A stretch of 46,165 nt of DNA, taken from UBA6921 sp031363085. GTDB taxonomy: Bacteria > Pseudomonadota > Gammaproteobacteria > SG8-11. Made by a program: the position numbers and the translations under genes. The notes below the pieces were generated by a model. That model worked only from the letters and a program-made list of their open reading frames with translations. It searched no databases and was not told the DNA's origin. Of this stretch, positions 7,098 through 15,812 are shown in pieces; positions within the stretch are counted from its first letter, which is position 1, and the number at the start of each line of letters is the position of its first letter. Location: assembly GCA_031363085.1 (NCBI GenBank), contig JANLTU010000179.1, forward strand, positions 1 to 46,165, read 5' to 3'.

Positions 7098-7396
7098 GGT
7101 TGCGCAATTCCTTGAGTATTGCTGTATTCAGGCCGCCATAGTGAAAGCAATGGCGACTTGGTAAATTAGACTAACCTTCTAATGGTGTTCAAGGACAGGT
7201 GCAAGATGCCTATCACCTAAGAGATAGCGGGTAGTCTCTTGATCTCTCCCGTTGGGTCAGTATCAAGATGTAAATAGCTTAACTAGACTCCCCTAAGTCG
7301 ACGATCACTGAGGTATTGCGCGTGACGGAGTGGTTAGACACAGCGCAGCGCCTCACCGCGGTACCGCCTAAAGAAGACAACAGGAGCTAATATTTT
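7098..7396. promoter_or_regulatory. Divergent promoter region between the oxygenase operon and dsrA
   Basis: This gene-free stretch must hold promoters for both directions. It contains two inverted repeats that could be operators: ATTAGA-N7-TCTAAT at 7165-7183, and AAGAGA-N10-TCTCTT at 7219-7240. The dsrA leader ends with a good ribosome site (AGGAGCT, 7381-7387) nine bases before the ATG. I could not assign convincing -35/-10 pairs by eye. The shared region means the Cas6-like/RspA operon and dsr can be co-regulated from one place. Confidence 0.5.
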
Positions 7397-8689
7397 ATGG
7401 CCGAGCAGAAACCGAAGAATCCGGAAAAACACGCATCTTTCCTACCCAAAGAAAAGAAATCCACCAAGCCATTTCACGACACACCGATGTTGGACCAGTT
7501 GGAAAGCGGTCCGTGGCCGAGCTTCGTTACGGGCTTAAAGCGCCTCGCGCACGACAACAACATGATGGTGGACTTGCTCGGGCAGTTGGAGCATTCCTAT
7601 AAAACCCGCCTTGGTTACTGGAAGGGCGGCACCGTTTCGGTATTCGGTTACGGCGGCGGTATCATTCCGCGCTTCTCCGAAGTTGCCAAGATGTTCCCCG
7701 AATCAAAAGAGTTTCATACGCTGCGCGTGCAACCGCCTGCCGGCAACCATTACACCACCAGCATGTTGCGCCAGTTATCCAACTCCTGGAACAAATACGG
7801 CTCGGGTCTGATCGCGTTTCACGGCCAGACCGGCAACATCATGTTTATCGGGACCACTACCGCGAACACCCAGCACTTCTTCGATGAAATTAACGAATAC
7901 GGCTGGGATCTCGGCGGCGCAGGTCCGTGCGTACGTACCGGCATGAGCTGTGTGGGTGCCGCGCGCTGTGAGCAATCCTGCACCAACGAGCAAAAGATTC
8001 ATCGCACCTTGGTGAACAACTTCCTCGACGACATGCACCGCCCCGCACTGCCGTACAAGTTCAAGTTCAAAGTTTCTGGCTGCCCCAACGACTGCATGAA
8101 TTCCATTCAGCGTTCGGATTTCTCGGTAATCGGCACGTGGCGCGATGACATGCAAGTCGACCAGAAAGAAGTGCAGGCTTTTGTTAAGCAGAAAGGCCAA
8201 AAATATGTGGTCGACAACGTTATCAGCCGCTGCCCGACCAAAGCGCTGTCGCTGAACAACGACAACACGCTGGAAGTTGACAACCGCAACTGTGTACGCT
8301 GCATGCACTGCATCAACGTTATGACCAAGGCGCTCAAGCCCGGTAAAGATCATGGCGTGAGCATCTTGATCGGCGGTAAGCGCACTCTGAAAATCGGCGA
8401 CACCATGGGTACCGTGATTGTGCCGTTCATGAAGCTGGACACCGACGAAGACTACGAACAACTGCGCGACTTGGCCGTACGCACTATCGATTTCTGGGCA
8501 GAAAACGCGCTGGAGCACGAACGTTGTGGTGAGACTATCGACCGCATCGGCTTGGTGAATTTCCTCGAAGGCATCGGCATCGACCCCAACCCGCACATGA
8601 TCACCAGTCCGCGTACCAGTTCGTACGTGCGTATGGATACGTGGGACGAAGAAGCTGATAAGTGGAAGCAACGTCAGGTTGCGGGTTAA
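7397..8689 (+). CDS. dsrA: Reverse dissimilatory sulfite reductase, alpha subunit
   Basis: This 430-residue catalytic subunit of the cytoplasmic DsrA2B2 enzyme carries out six-electron oxidation of DsrC-bound sulfur to sulfite in sulfur oxidisers. The siroheme/[4Fe-4S] cysteines are visible in CVRTGMSC (about 177-184), CEQSC (about 191-195) and GCPNDC (about 228-233). An inserted ferredoxin domain gives CPTKAL (about 279) and CVRCMHC (about 299-305). The length matches oxidative DsrA. A good ribosome site precedes the ATG. It heads the dsr operon and is separated from dsrB by 110 bases that hold a hairpin. The call of oxidative type rests on the dsrEFH and dsrL context, since the fold alone is shared with sulfate reducers. 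Confidence 0.97.
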   Translation: MAEQKPKNPEKHASFLPKEKKSTKPFHDTPMLDQLESGPWPSFVTGLKRLAHDNNMMVDLLGQLEHSYKTRLGYWKGGTVSVFGYGGGIIPRFSEVAKMFPESKEFHTLRVQPPAGNHYTTSMLRQLSNSWNKYGSGLIAFHGQTGNIMFIGTTTANTQHFFDEINEYGWDLGGAGPCVRTGMSCVGAARCEQSCTNEQKIHRTLVNNFLDDMHRPALPYKFKFKVSGCPNDCMNSIQRSDFSVIGTWRDDMQVDQKEVQAFVKQKGQKYVVDNVISRCPTKALSLNNDNTLEVDNRNCVRCMHCINVMTKALKPGKDHGVSILIGGKRTLKIGDTMGTVIVPFMKLDTDEDYEQLRDLAVRTIDFWAENALEHERCGETIDRIGLVNFLEGIGIDPNPHMITSPRTSSYVRMDTWDEEADKWKQRQVAG

Positions 8690-8710
8690 TCCACCGCGTT
8701 GTTACTGACA

Positions 8711-8750
8711 TCACCACGCTTCGGCGCAATAGCAGCGCCGACGTGGGTGA
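8711..8750 (+). repeat. Hairpin between dsrA and dsrB
   Basis: The segment folds into a long imperfect stem: TCACCACG with a CTT bulge and CGGCGC on the left, and GCGCCG, ACGTGG and GTGA on the right, closing a 7-base loop. No T-run follows, so it is unlikely to terminate. It may protect or process the message between the two subunit genes. Confidence 0.5.
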
Positions 8751-8799
8751 TCTCAACTTCACATTAATATTTTCTAGGACTTTGGGAGGTTAATTAATT

Positions 8800-9891
8800 A
8801 TGGCTCAGGCGCAAGCGCAACAAGCCACCCCGCGTTATCCAGTCGAAAGCGGCGTGCCCGATGGTTTTCAGTACATGCATCCGCTAATGATCAAGAACTA
8901 CGGCAATTGGAAGTACCACGAACGTCCGCGCCCTGGTGTATTGCGCCATGTCGCCTACAGCGGTGATGAAATCTGGACAGTACGCGTCGGTACCCAGCGC
9001 CAGCTCGGGCCTTACGAAATCAACCTGATCTGCGACATCATCGACACGCTCGGCGAAGGTTATGTACGCTTCACGATCCGCTCCAACTTGGAAGTGATGG
9101 TATCGAGCGCGGATAAAGTCGAACCGCTGATCAAGGCGTTCACCGACGCCGGTTATCCGGTCGGTGGTACCGGTCCATCGGTTACGATGATTTCGCACAC
9201 GCAGGGTTGGTTGCACTGTGATATTCCCGGCACCGACGCTTCTGGCGTGGTCAAAGCACTGATGGACGAACTTTACGACGAGTTCACCACCGAGCGCATG
9301 CCGAACCGTGTCCACATCACGACGTCCTGCTGCCAGATTAACTGCGGTGGACAAGGTGATATCGCCATCAATGTGCAACACACCAAACCCCCCAAGATCA
9401 ATCACGACTTGGTGGCTAACGTGTGCGAGCGTCCGGCGGTGGTGGCGCGTTGTCCGGTTGCTGCGATTCGCCCGGCATTGGTCAACGGCAAACCATCACT
9501 GGAAGTCGACGAGAAAAAATGTATCTGCTGTGGTGCGTGTTATCCGCCGTGCCCGCCGATGCAAATCAACGATCCTGATCACTCGAAGTTGGCGATCTGG
9601 GTGGGTGGTAAACATTCCAATGCCCGCAGCAAGCCAATGTTCCACAAGCTGGTTGCCGCCGGGGTGCCTAACACGCCACCGCGTTGGACCGAAGCTGCGG
9701 CCATCGTCAAAAACATTCTGCGCGTGTATCAACAAGATGCCAAAGATTGGGAGCGTGTCGGTGATTGGGTCGAGCGTATCGGTTGGCCGCGTTTCTTTGA
9801 GCTCACCGAGTTGCCGTTCACCAAGTTCCACATCGACAATTGGCGTGGTGCGCGTAACAGCTTGAACGCATCCGCACATATTCGTTTCTAA
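8800..9891 (+). CDS. dsrB: Reverse dissimilatory sulfite reductase, beta subunit
   Basis: This 363-residue beta subunit partners DsrA. The siroheme/iron-sulfur region shows TTSCCQINCGGQGDIAI (about 174-190) and a pair of cysteines in CERPAVVARCP (about 209-218). The inserted ferredoxin domain has CICCGACYPPCPP (about 241-253). DsrB houses the catalytic siro(heme)amide and contacts the DsrC arm. It starts at an ATG preceded by a strong GGGAGG site, and dsrE follows after 15 bases. Length and motifs are normal for the family. Confidence 0.97.
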   Translation: MAQAQAQQATPRYPVESGVPDGFQYMHPLMIKNYGNWKYHERPRPGVLRHVAYSGDEIWTVRVGTQRQLGPYEINLICDIIDTLGEGYVRFTIRSNLEVMVSSADKVEPLIKAFTDAGYPVGGTGPSVTMISHTQGWLHCDIPGTDASGVVKALMDELYDEFTTERMPNRVHITTSCCQINCGGQGDIAINVQHTKPPKINHDLVANVCERPAVVARCPVAAIRPALVNGKPSLEVDEKKCICCGACYPPCPPMQINDPDHSKLAIWVGGKHSNARSKPMFHKLVAAGVPNTPPRWTEAAAIVKNILRVYQQDAKDWERVGDWVERIGWPRFFELTELPFTKFHIDNWRGARNSLNASAHIRF

Positions 9892-9906
9892 GCCGGACGG
9901 AAGCTT

Positions 9907-10266
9907 ATGAAATTTGGCATTTTGATTAACGAAGGACCTTATACCCACCAGGCGTCCGACACGGCGTATCAGTTCGTGAAGGCCGCCTTGGCGAAAGGGC
10001 ATCAGATTCAGCGCGTGTTCTTTTATAACGACGGCGTGAACAACGCGACCAAACTAACCGATCCACCGCAAGATGACCGTAATGTCGTCAACCGGTGGGG
10101 TGACTTGGCCAAAGAACACAAGCTTGACTTAGTAGTGTGTGTCGCGGCGGCATTGCGGCGCGGCATTCGCGAAGACAATCTGGCAGCGGGCTTTCGTATT
10201 TCCGGATTAGGTCAACTGGTCGAGTCAGGTATTCAAGCGGATCGTCTAGTGACCTTCGGTGATTGA
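9907..10266 (+). CDS. dsrE: DsrE, sulfurtransferase subunit of DsrEFH
   Basis: This 119-residue protein has the DsrE/TusD fold (MKFGILINEGPYTHQASDTA). The conserved persulfide-carrying cysteine is Cys78 in LVVCVAAALRRG, the same position as the essential DsrE cysteine of Allochromatium vinosum. DsrE2F2H2 receives sulfane sulfur (from TusA or rhodanese) and passes it to DsrC in the cytoplasm. The active cysteine distinguishes it from DsrF. It ends 10 bases before dsrF, within the operon. Confidence 0.95.
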   Translation: MKFGILINEGPYTHQASDTAYQFVKAALAKGHQIQRVFFYNDGVNNATKLTDPPQDDRNVVNRWGDLAKEHKLDLVVCVAAALRRGIREDNLAAGFRISGLGQLVESGIQADRLVTFGD

Positions 10267-10276
10267 GGAATAAGGT

Positions 10277-10663
10277 ATGAGCGAAGAAATGTCAGCAGGT
10301 GGTGTCGTCAAGAAATTCATGTATGTGAACCGCAAGGCACCTTACGGAACGATTTACGCGCTGGAGTCGCTGGAGGTGGTCTTAATCGCCGCCGCCTTTG
10401 ATCAGGACGTAAGTTTGGCGTTTATCGACGATGGTGTGTATCAAGTCGCGAAAGGTCAGGACACGAAAAGCATCGGTGTGAAAAATTTTTCATCGACCTA
10501 TCGTGCGCTGGACGATTACGACATCAACAAGCTGTACGTGCAAAAGGAGTCCATGGAAGCGCGCGGCCTCACCGACAAAGATTTTTTGGTGCCGGTGGAA
10601 ATCAAGACTGCGGCAGAGTTGTCTGCGCTCATGGAACAACAAGACGTACTTTTGAGTTTTTAA
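10277..10663 (+). CDS. dsrF: DsrF, structural subunit of DsrEFH
   Basis: This 128-residue DsrE-fold protein is of the DsrF/TusC branch, recognisable from KKFMYVNRKAPYGTIYALESLE and the VSLAFIDDGVYQV strand-turn. It contains no cysteine at all, so it cannot carry a persulfide and must be structural in the DsrE2F2H2 hexamer. The start at 10277 follows an AGGAATAAGG site. A second in-frame ATG nine bases downstream is possible but less well placed. It is spaced 10 bases from dsrE and 13 from dsrH. Confidence 0.94.
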   Translation: MSEEMSAGGVVKKFMYVNRKAPYGTIYALESLEVVLIAAAFDQDVSLAFIDDGVYQVAKGQDTKSIGVKNFSSTYRALDDYDINKLYVQKESMEARGLTDKDFLVPVEIKTAAELSALMEQQDVLLSF

Positions 10664-10676
10664 GCGAGGATCGGGC

Positions 10677-10976
10677 ATGTTGCATATCGTGAACAAATCG
10701 CCGTTCGAACGTAACAGTTTGGATAGTTGCCTAAAACACGCAGTGAAAGGCAGTGCCATCCTGTTAATCGAGGATGGTATTTTCGGTGCGCTGAAAGGCA
10801 CGCAAGCCACCGCGCGGGTACAGGCTGCGATGAAGGATTGTGCCGTCTACGTGTTGCAACCGGATGTCGACGCGCGTGGTATGCAAGGCCGGGTGCTGGA
10901 TGGCGTGAAAGCGGTCGATTACGCCGGCTTTGTGGATCTGACGACTCAGCATAGTACGGTGCAGTCCTGGCTTTAG
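10677..10976 (+). CDS. dsrH: DsrH, small subunit of DsrEFH
   Basis: This 99-residue DsrH/TusB protein opens MLHIVNKSPFERNSLDSCLK. The cysteine at position 18 matches the conserved N-terminal cysteine of the family. ILLIEDGIFGAL is the conserved core strand. It completes the DsrE2F2H2 sulfur-relay hexamer. A strong GCGAGGA site precedes the ATG. A second cysteine (in MKDCAVYVL) is not a family hallmark. Confidence 0.94.
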   Translation: MLHIVNKSPFERNSLDSCLKHAVKGSAILLIEDGIFGALKGTQATARVQAAMKDCAVYVLQPDVDARGMQGRVLDGVKAVDYAGFVDLTTQHSTVQSWL

Positions 10977-11038
10977 TTCATTGAGCTACTGAGCTGGGCT
11001 TTTGCCTTGGCTCATCTACGTTAACGAGGAGAACTATC

Positions 11039-11371
11039 ATGGCATTACAAGTAAGTGGCAAAACGATTGAAACTGACGAAGAAGGTTATTTGGCCGACCG
11101 TAATCAGTGGAGCATGGAAGCCGCTGCGGCTATCGCCGTGTCTGAAGGCATCAACATGACCGAAAGCCATTGGGAAGTTGTAAATTTTCTACGTGAGTAT
11201 TACGAGGAATATCAGATTGCTCCGGCAGTGCGCGTATTGACCAAGGCCATTGGCAAGAAACTTGGGCCGGACAAAGGTAATAGTAAATATCTGTATGAGT
11301 TATTCCCCTACGGACCCGCCAAGCAGGCGTGCAAAATCGCCGGCCTGCCGAAACCGACGGGTTGCGTCTAG
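11039..11371 (+). CDS. dsrC: DsrC, sulfur carrier substrate of DsrAB and DsrK
   Basis: This 110-residue DsrC ends KQACKIAGLPKPTGCV. It has both redox cysteines of the flexible arm: the penultimate CysA and CysB eleven residues before it. This is the form able to carry a persulfide or trisulfide between DsrEFH, DsrAB and the DsrMKJOP complex. The ATG follows a near-perfect GAGGAGA site, as expected for a highly made protein. It contrasts directly with the cysteine-free paralogue at 4184. Downstream, a terminator-like hairpin separates it from dsrM. Confidence 0.97.
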   Translation: MALQVSGKTIETDEEGYLADRNQWSMEAAAAIAVSEGINMTESHWEVVNFLREYYEEYQIAPAVRVLTKAIGKKLGPDKGNSKYLYELFPYGPAKQACKIAGLPKPTGCV

Positions 11372-11411
11372 TTTTACCCTCACTCGATCTTCACTCATAA
11401 GGGAGGTCGGT

Positions 11412-11472
11412 AAGCTGGGTTGGTATTTCCCTATTGCGCTGATTGCATGGGGAAGGTAAACCCAGCTTTTTT
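11412..11472 (+). terminator. Terminator or attenuator between dsrC and dsrM
   Basis: AAGCTGGGTT (11412-11421) pairs perfectly with AACCCAGCTT (11459-11468). An inner stem (TTCCC with GGGAA) shortens the loop, and a six-T run (11467-11472) follows. This is the layout of an intrinsic terminator. Because dsrM continues the operon, it is probably leaky and would raise dsrABEFHC transcripts over dsrMKLJOPN. Confidence 0.7.
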
Positions 11473-11488
11473 ACGGGGTGATAATTAT

Positions 11489-11512
11489 GTTGGGTTTTTT
11501 CACAAACCCAAC
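11489..11512 (+). repeat. Second hairpin before dsrM
   Basis: GTTGGGTTT (11489-11497) and AAACCCAAC (11504-11512) form a 9-base-pair stem with a 6-base loop, 30 bases before the dsrM start. It shares its core GGGTT...AACCC with the hairpin just upstream and with one at 35470, suggesting a small dispersed palindromic repeat. Confidence 0.55.
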
Positions 11513-11541
11513 CTACGCGGTATTTCAACGGGAATCTGTGC

Positions 11542-12258
11542 ATGTTTTTTGGGGCAATTTACGCCGTATTGTTTTACGTCGCGACGCTGCTGCTCGTCAT
11601 TGGCGTTGGTCGTAAGATTTATATCTACGCACGTACGCCCCAGCCGCTGAAGATTCCAACCACGCCAGCGCCGACGACTGGTCGTGGCGTGGTGTGGCGC
11701 ATGTTCAAAGAAGTTGTTTTGTTCCAGAGCCTGTTTAAATCCAACAAGTGGATCTGGCTGTTCGGTTGGATCTTCCACTTCACATTGTTGCTTGTCTTGC
11801 TGCGGCACTTACGTTATTTCACCGAACCGGTCTGGTTCTGGGTGAATTGGATTCAGCCATTCGGCAAATACGCAGCATTCGGTATGCTGGTCGGACTGGG
11901 AGGTTTGTGGGCACGGCGGTTTCTGGTAGATCGCGTGCGTTATATTTCCAGCCCCTCAGATCATTTGATGCTGGCCTTGCTGGTGGGTATCGTGGGCAGC
12001 GGTTTGGCAGTGAAATTTGGATTACACACAGATGTGGTTGCGGTGAAGACTTTTATGCTGGGTTTGATGTTTTTCGATGTGCAGTCGTTGCCCAGCGACG
12101 CGCCGTTGCTCGTGCATTTGGGTTTGGTTGTCTCACTGATGTTGGTCTTCCCAATTAGCAAATTGCTGCACGCGCCGGGCCTGTTTTTCAGCCCGACCCG
12201 CGTGCAAATCGACAACCCGCGTGAAAAACGTCACGTCGCCGGCTGGACGGCACAATAA
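11542..12258 (+). CDS. dsrM: DsrM, NarI-like membrane cytochrome b subunit
   Basis: This 238-residue integral membrane protein has about five or six hydrophobic helices (for example AIYAVLFYVATLLLVIGV near the start, and WLFGWIFHFTLLLVLL near 73). Histidines in the helices (FHFTLL, LRHLRY, LVHLGL) suit heme b ligation, as in NarI. DsrM joins periplasmic DsrJO and membrane DsrP to cytoplasmic DsrK, exchanging electrons between quinone and DsrC chemistry. The start at 11542 follows a poor ribosome site in a leader with two hairpins, consistent with lower expression than dsrC. It overlaps dsrK by one base (TAATG). Confidence 0.92.
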   Translation: MFFGAIYAVLFYVATLLLVIGVGRKIYIYARTPQPLKIPTTPAPTTGRGVVWRMFKEVVLFQSLFKSNKWIWLFGWIFHFTLLLVLLRHLRYFTEPVWFWVNWIQPFGKYAAFGMLVGLGGLWARRFLVDRVRYISSPSDHLMLALLVGIVGSGLAVKFGLHTDVVAVKTFMLGLMFFDVQSLPSDAPLLVHLGLVVSLMLVFPISKLLHAPGLFFSPTRVQIDNPREKRHVAGWTAQ

Positions 12259-13754
12259 TGGCTGCTGCCTTTGAAACTCCGGTATTAAAAGAATTCCCGC
12301 TCGTCCCGCATCTGCGTGTGGGCGCGATGGCACACAGCAAGCCTTTTGTCGCCAAGACCGAGCTACAAGGCCCGCTGGGTTATCCCGGCGAATTGGTCGA
12401 CAACTGGCAAGACGTGGCGGTGAAGAAAATTGGCGAGCTGGTGAGCAAGTCGCGTGCGCTGCAAGTGTTTCTCGACACTTGTGTAAAGTGTGGCGCCTGT
12501 ACCGACAAATGCCACTATTATTTGGGTACTGAAGATCCGCTTAACATGCCGGTTGCTCGTCAAGACTTATTTCGCGACGTGTATCGTCGCCATTACACCT
12601 TTGCCGGAAAATATTTTCCTAAATTGGTAGGCGCGAAAGATTTCACGAAAGACGTGCTGGATCAGTGGTACAGCTACTTTCATCAATGTTCGCAGTGCCG
12701 TCGTTGCTCAGTGTTTTGTCCCTACGGCATCGACACCGCCGAAATTTCCATGGCTGGGCGCGAAGTGATGGACACTATCGGTTTGGGGCAAAAATACAGC
12801 AACGAAATTATCGGCAAGTTACACAAGATTGGTAATAACCTTGGTCTGCCCGAACCTGCGCTCAAGAATACGCTGGAAGGTTTGGAAGAAGACGTTAAAG
12901 AAGCGGTCGGCGTCGACGTGCGTTTTCCGTTAGATGTGAAAGGCGCAGATGTGTTGTTGATCACGCCGTCCGCTGACTTCTTCGCCGAACCGCATATCGA
13001 CGGCTTGATCGGTTACGCCAAAGTGTTTCACCAAGCAGGAATTTCCTGGACACTCAGCTCGCACGCTTCCGAAGCGGCAAATTTTTCCATGTTTATTGGC
13101 AGCCAGTCCAACCTGAAAAAAGTCGCGATGCGCATTCGCGAAGCGGCCTTGGAGTTAGGTGTCAAGCGTATCGTGGTCGGTGAGTGTGGGCATGCTTGGC
13201 GCGTCGCTTACAGTTTCTGGAACACCTTGATCGGACCGTTTGATTTTCTCGATCCGAAATACAAGCAGCCGTCGCACATCTGTGAATTCACGTATGACTT
13301 GGTGCAGCGCGGTGCGCTTAAGCTTGACAAATCCGCCAACGATCATCGGCGCATCACGTTTCATGATTCCTGCAACGTGGCACGCGCGTCGCGCATGGGC
13401 GATATACCGGGCGGACAATTCGTCATTCCGCGTGCATTGCTCCAAGCCAGTGCCAATCATTTTTTCGACATGGCGCCGGAAACGATACACGAAAGCACCT
13501 TCTGTTGCGGCGGTGGTGGCGGATTGCTCACTGATGATTTGATGGAATTGCGTGTGAAGGGTGCCATGCCGCGCATGGAAGCCTTGAAGCATGTGGTAGA
13601 CGACCACGATGTGAATACCATGGTGGCCATCTGCGCGATCTGTAAGGCGCAGTTTTCTAAAGTGCTGCCGTATTACAAATTTCCGATGAGTATGATTACC
13701 AGTTTGCATCAGGTGGTTGGCGATGCATTAGTGCTTGGACCTCGGGATGTGTAG
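12258..13754 (+). CDS. dsrK: DsrK, HdrD-like iron-sulfur catalytic subunit
   Basis: This 498-residue cytoplasmic protein is similar to the heterodisulfide reductase subunit HdrD. Two [4Fe-4S] ferredoxin motifs are clear: CVKCGACTDKC (about 75-85) and CSQCRRCSVFC (about 145-155). The C-terminal half has CCG-type cysteines for the special catalytic cluster: HDSCNVARAS (about 372), FCCGGGGG (about 415) and ICAICKAQF (about 458). DsrK handles the DsrC disulfide or trisulfide. It is coupled to dsrM by a one-base overlap. A small GGTGGGC/GCCCACC hairpin (13755-13771) follows before dsrL. Confidence 0.95.
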   Translation: MAAAFETPVLKEFPLVPHLRVGAMAHSKPFVAKTELQGPLGYPGELVDNWQDVAVKKIGELVSKSRALQVFLDTCVKCGACTDKCHYYLGTEDPLNMPVARQDLFRDVYRRHYTFAGKYFPKLVGAKDFTKDVLDQWYSYFHQCSQCRRCSVFCPYGIDTAEISMAGREVMDTIGLGQKYSNEIIGKLHKIGNNLGLPEPALKNTLEGLEEDVKEAVGVDVRFPLDVKGADVLLITPSADFFAEPHIDGLIGYAKVFHQAGISWTLSSHASEAANFSMFIGSQSNLKKVAMRIREAALELGVKRIVVGECGHAWRVAYSFWNTLIGPFDFLDPKYKQPSHICEFTYDLVQRGALKLDKSANDHRRITFHDSCNVARASRMGDIPGGQFVIPRALLQASANHFFDMAPETIHESTFCCGGGGGLLTDDLMELRVKGAMPRMEALKHVVDDHDVNTMVAICAICKAQFSKVLPYYKFPMSMITSLHQVVGDALVLGPRDV

Positions 13755-13771
13755 GGTGGGCTTTGCCCACC
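13755..13771 (+). repeat. Short hairpin between dsrK and dsrL
   Basis: GGTGGGC, a three-base TTT loop and GCCCACC form a perfect 7-base-pair stem directly after the dsrK stop. The flanking words GTAGGGTGGGC...CCCACCAACGT have the look of a widespread proteobacterial palindromic repeat. No T-run follows. Confidence 0.5.
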
Positions 13772-13813
13772 AACGTGAATTGACGAACTAACCATAAAGG
13801 TAGGAGACAGACA

Positions 13814-15796
13814 ATGGGTACTCCCGTAGATACCGTGAATAAGGACGAAAACGTTTCCTGGCGCCGCTATGAAGATGGCGATCACAAGCTTGACAGTTAC
13901 CGTGAGCAGATTTTCGACGCCGACCATACGCACAAATGCCCAACCTACGTGCACCAAACGCCGCCCTGTCAGGGTAGCTGCCCGTCGGGTGAGGATATCC
14001 GTGGCTGGTTGAACATCGTACGCGGCATTGAAAAGCCCGCGCCCGGTACCACGTGGCAGGAATATGCATTTCGTCGTTCGACGCAGGCGAATCCGTTTCC
14101 GTCCATTATGGGCCGCGTGTGTCCCGCGCCGTGCGAAGATGGTTGTAATCGCAATGAAGTCGATGATCGGGTCGGTATCAATTCGGTCGAGCAGTACATC
14201 GGTGATTCCGCACTGAAAAATAAGCTCACGTTTAAGGCTGCCGCTGAGACCGGCAAAAAAGTCGCCATCATCGGCGGCGGTCCTTGCGGTTTGGCAGCGG
14301 CGTATCAGTTGCGTATGCGTGGTCATGCTTGCACCGTGTTCGACGATCATGAAGATCTGGGCGGCATGATGCGCTACGGCATTCCCGGTTATCGCACGCC
14401 CCGTGATGTGTTGGGTGGCGAGATTCAGCGCATTGTTGACATGGGTGTGGAGCTGCGCATGAACACGCGCGTGGGCACCGATGTGGCGTTGCAAGACCTT
14501 CAGAAAGAATTTGATGCCGTGTTGTTCGCCATTGGGGCGCAATCGGGCCGCAATTTACCAGTGCCCGGTTCTGATGCAACCAACTGCATTTCCGGCGTGG
14601 CCTTCTTGTCGGCGTTTAATCACGGGCGGTTAAAGACTGTATCCGGTCGTGTGATCGTGGTGGGCGGTGGCGATACATCCATCGACGTGGCGTCGGTTGC
14701 GCGTCGCTTGGGGCAGATCACCAATATCGCGGAGAAAGATCGTCCCGAGAATATTGTGCTGGGTTTCACTGCACATGATGTGGTCGATATCGCGCGTCGC
14801 GAAGGTGCCGAAGTGTTGCTAATGTCACGTCAACCGTTGGGTAAGATGAATGCTGCCAAACGTGAAGTCGATGATGCCATGCATGAAGGTGTTGATATTC
14901 GCGGCAGCTTACAGCCAGTCGAAGTCATCAAGGATCCCACTACCGGTCGTGCCAAGGCGTTGCGCGTGGTCGAGTTGAAACATGAAGGCAATACGGCAAC
15001 ACCAATACCTGGCACCGAGCAGGATATCGAGTGCGATCTTATCGTGTCGGCCATCGGTCAAGCCGGCGATTTCCGTGGGCTGGAAGATTTCAACAACGGC
15101 AAAGGTTTGATCAATGCTGACAAGTTTTACCAGGTACCGAACAAGCCCGGCGTGTTCGTCGCGGGCGATATCGTCCGCCCGCATTTGTTGACCACGGTTA
15201 TCGGCCAGGCTTCAGTCGCAGTGGAAAGCATCGATCATTATTTGAAGCATGCGGAGCTGGTGAAGCGTCCAAAAGTCGATGTGCATCATTTCGACTTACT
15301 GCAGAAGTTGCACGAACAAGGCTTGGAGCCGAAGCCGTTTGAATCCGACAAGGGTGCAGATTTACGTGAAACGGATCGCGGCCTGCGTGGTACCGACGAT
15401 CAAGCGTTCGCTGTGCACAATTACGAAGATCGTTCGGCGCATCAGATTATTCCCGCGAAAGATTTATATCTCGGCCATTTCGGTTTTGTGGGCCGCAACA
15501 AGCGTGGCGAGACGGTGCCTGATGCTCAGGAAGTGTTAGGCCATTTTGAAGAGCGCCTGCACGCCTTGAGCGAAGCCGAGACGGTCGCCGAAGCTAAACG
15601 TTGTATGAGTTGCGGCATGTGCTTCGAGTGCGACAACTGCGTGATCTATTGCCCGCAAGAAGCAGTGAAGCGCACGGCCAAGAAAGAATCGACCATGGGC
15701 CGTTATGTCTACACTGACTACTCGCGCTGCATCGGCTGCCACATCTGTGCCGATGTGTGCCCGACGGGATATATCAAGATGGGCTTAGGTGAGTAG
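13814..15796 (+). CDS. dsrL: DsrL, NAD(P)H:DsrAB oxidoreductase flavoprotein
   Basis: This 660-residue flavoprotein is related to the small subunit of glutamate synthase. The N-terminal cluster domain has CPSGED (about 55) and CPAPCEDGCN (about 103-112). Next come the FAD site GGGPCGLAAAYQLR (about 154-167), the NAD(P)H site GGGDTS (about 283-288) and the second FAD motif GVFVAGD (about 446). The C-terminal ferredoxin has CMSCGMCFECDNC (about 597-609) and CIGCHICADVC (about 639-649). DsrL takes electrons from DsrAB during sulfur oxidation and reduces NAD+. The C-terminal ferredoxin fits the oxidative DsrL-1 type. The ATG follows a TAGGAGA site. Confidence 0.95.
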   Translation: MGTPVDTVNKDENVSWRRYEDGDHKLDSYREQIFDADHTHKCPTYVHQTPPCQGSCPSGEDIRGWLNIVRGIEKPAPGTTWQEYAFRRSTQANPFPSIMGRVCPAPCEDGCNRNEVDDRVGINSVEQYIGDSALKNKLTFKAAAETGKKVAIIGGGPCGLAAAYQLRMRGHACTVFDDHEDLGGMMRYGIPGYRTPRDVLGGEIQRIVDMGVELRMNTRVGTDVALQDLQKEFDAVLFAIGAQSGRNLPVPGSDATNCISGVAFLSAFNHGRLKTVSGRVIVVGGGDTSIDVASVARRLGQITNIAEKDRPENIVLGFTAHDVVDIARREGAEVLLMSRQPLGKMNAAKREVDDAMHEGVDIRGSLQPVEVIKDPTTGRAKALRVVELKHEGNTATPIPGTEQDIECDLIVSAIGQAGDFRGLEDFNNGKGLINADKFYQVPNKPGVFVAGDIVRPHLLTTVIGQASVAVESIDHYLKHAELVKRPKVDVHHFDLLQKLHEQGLEPKPFESDKGADLRETDRGLRGTDDQAFAVHNYEDRSAHQIIPAKDLYLGHFGFVGRNKRGETVPDAQEVLGHFEERLHALSEAETVAEAKRCMSCGMCFECDNCVIYCPQEAVKRTAKKESTMGRYVYTDYSRCIGCHICADVCPTGYIKMGLGE

Positions 15797-15812
15797 TCGG
15801 GCAAGCATAGCA

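Noticed and set aside
3000..7400. CRISPR array accompanying the Cas6-like gene
   Set aside because: I looked for regularly spaced direct repeats on both strands around the gene and in the whole window; none is present.
7775..8671. Long open frame (298 codons) on the minus strand inside dsrA
   Set aside because: It is a shadow of dsrA, whose motifs are unmistakable on the plus strand; the translation has no family features.
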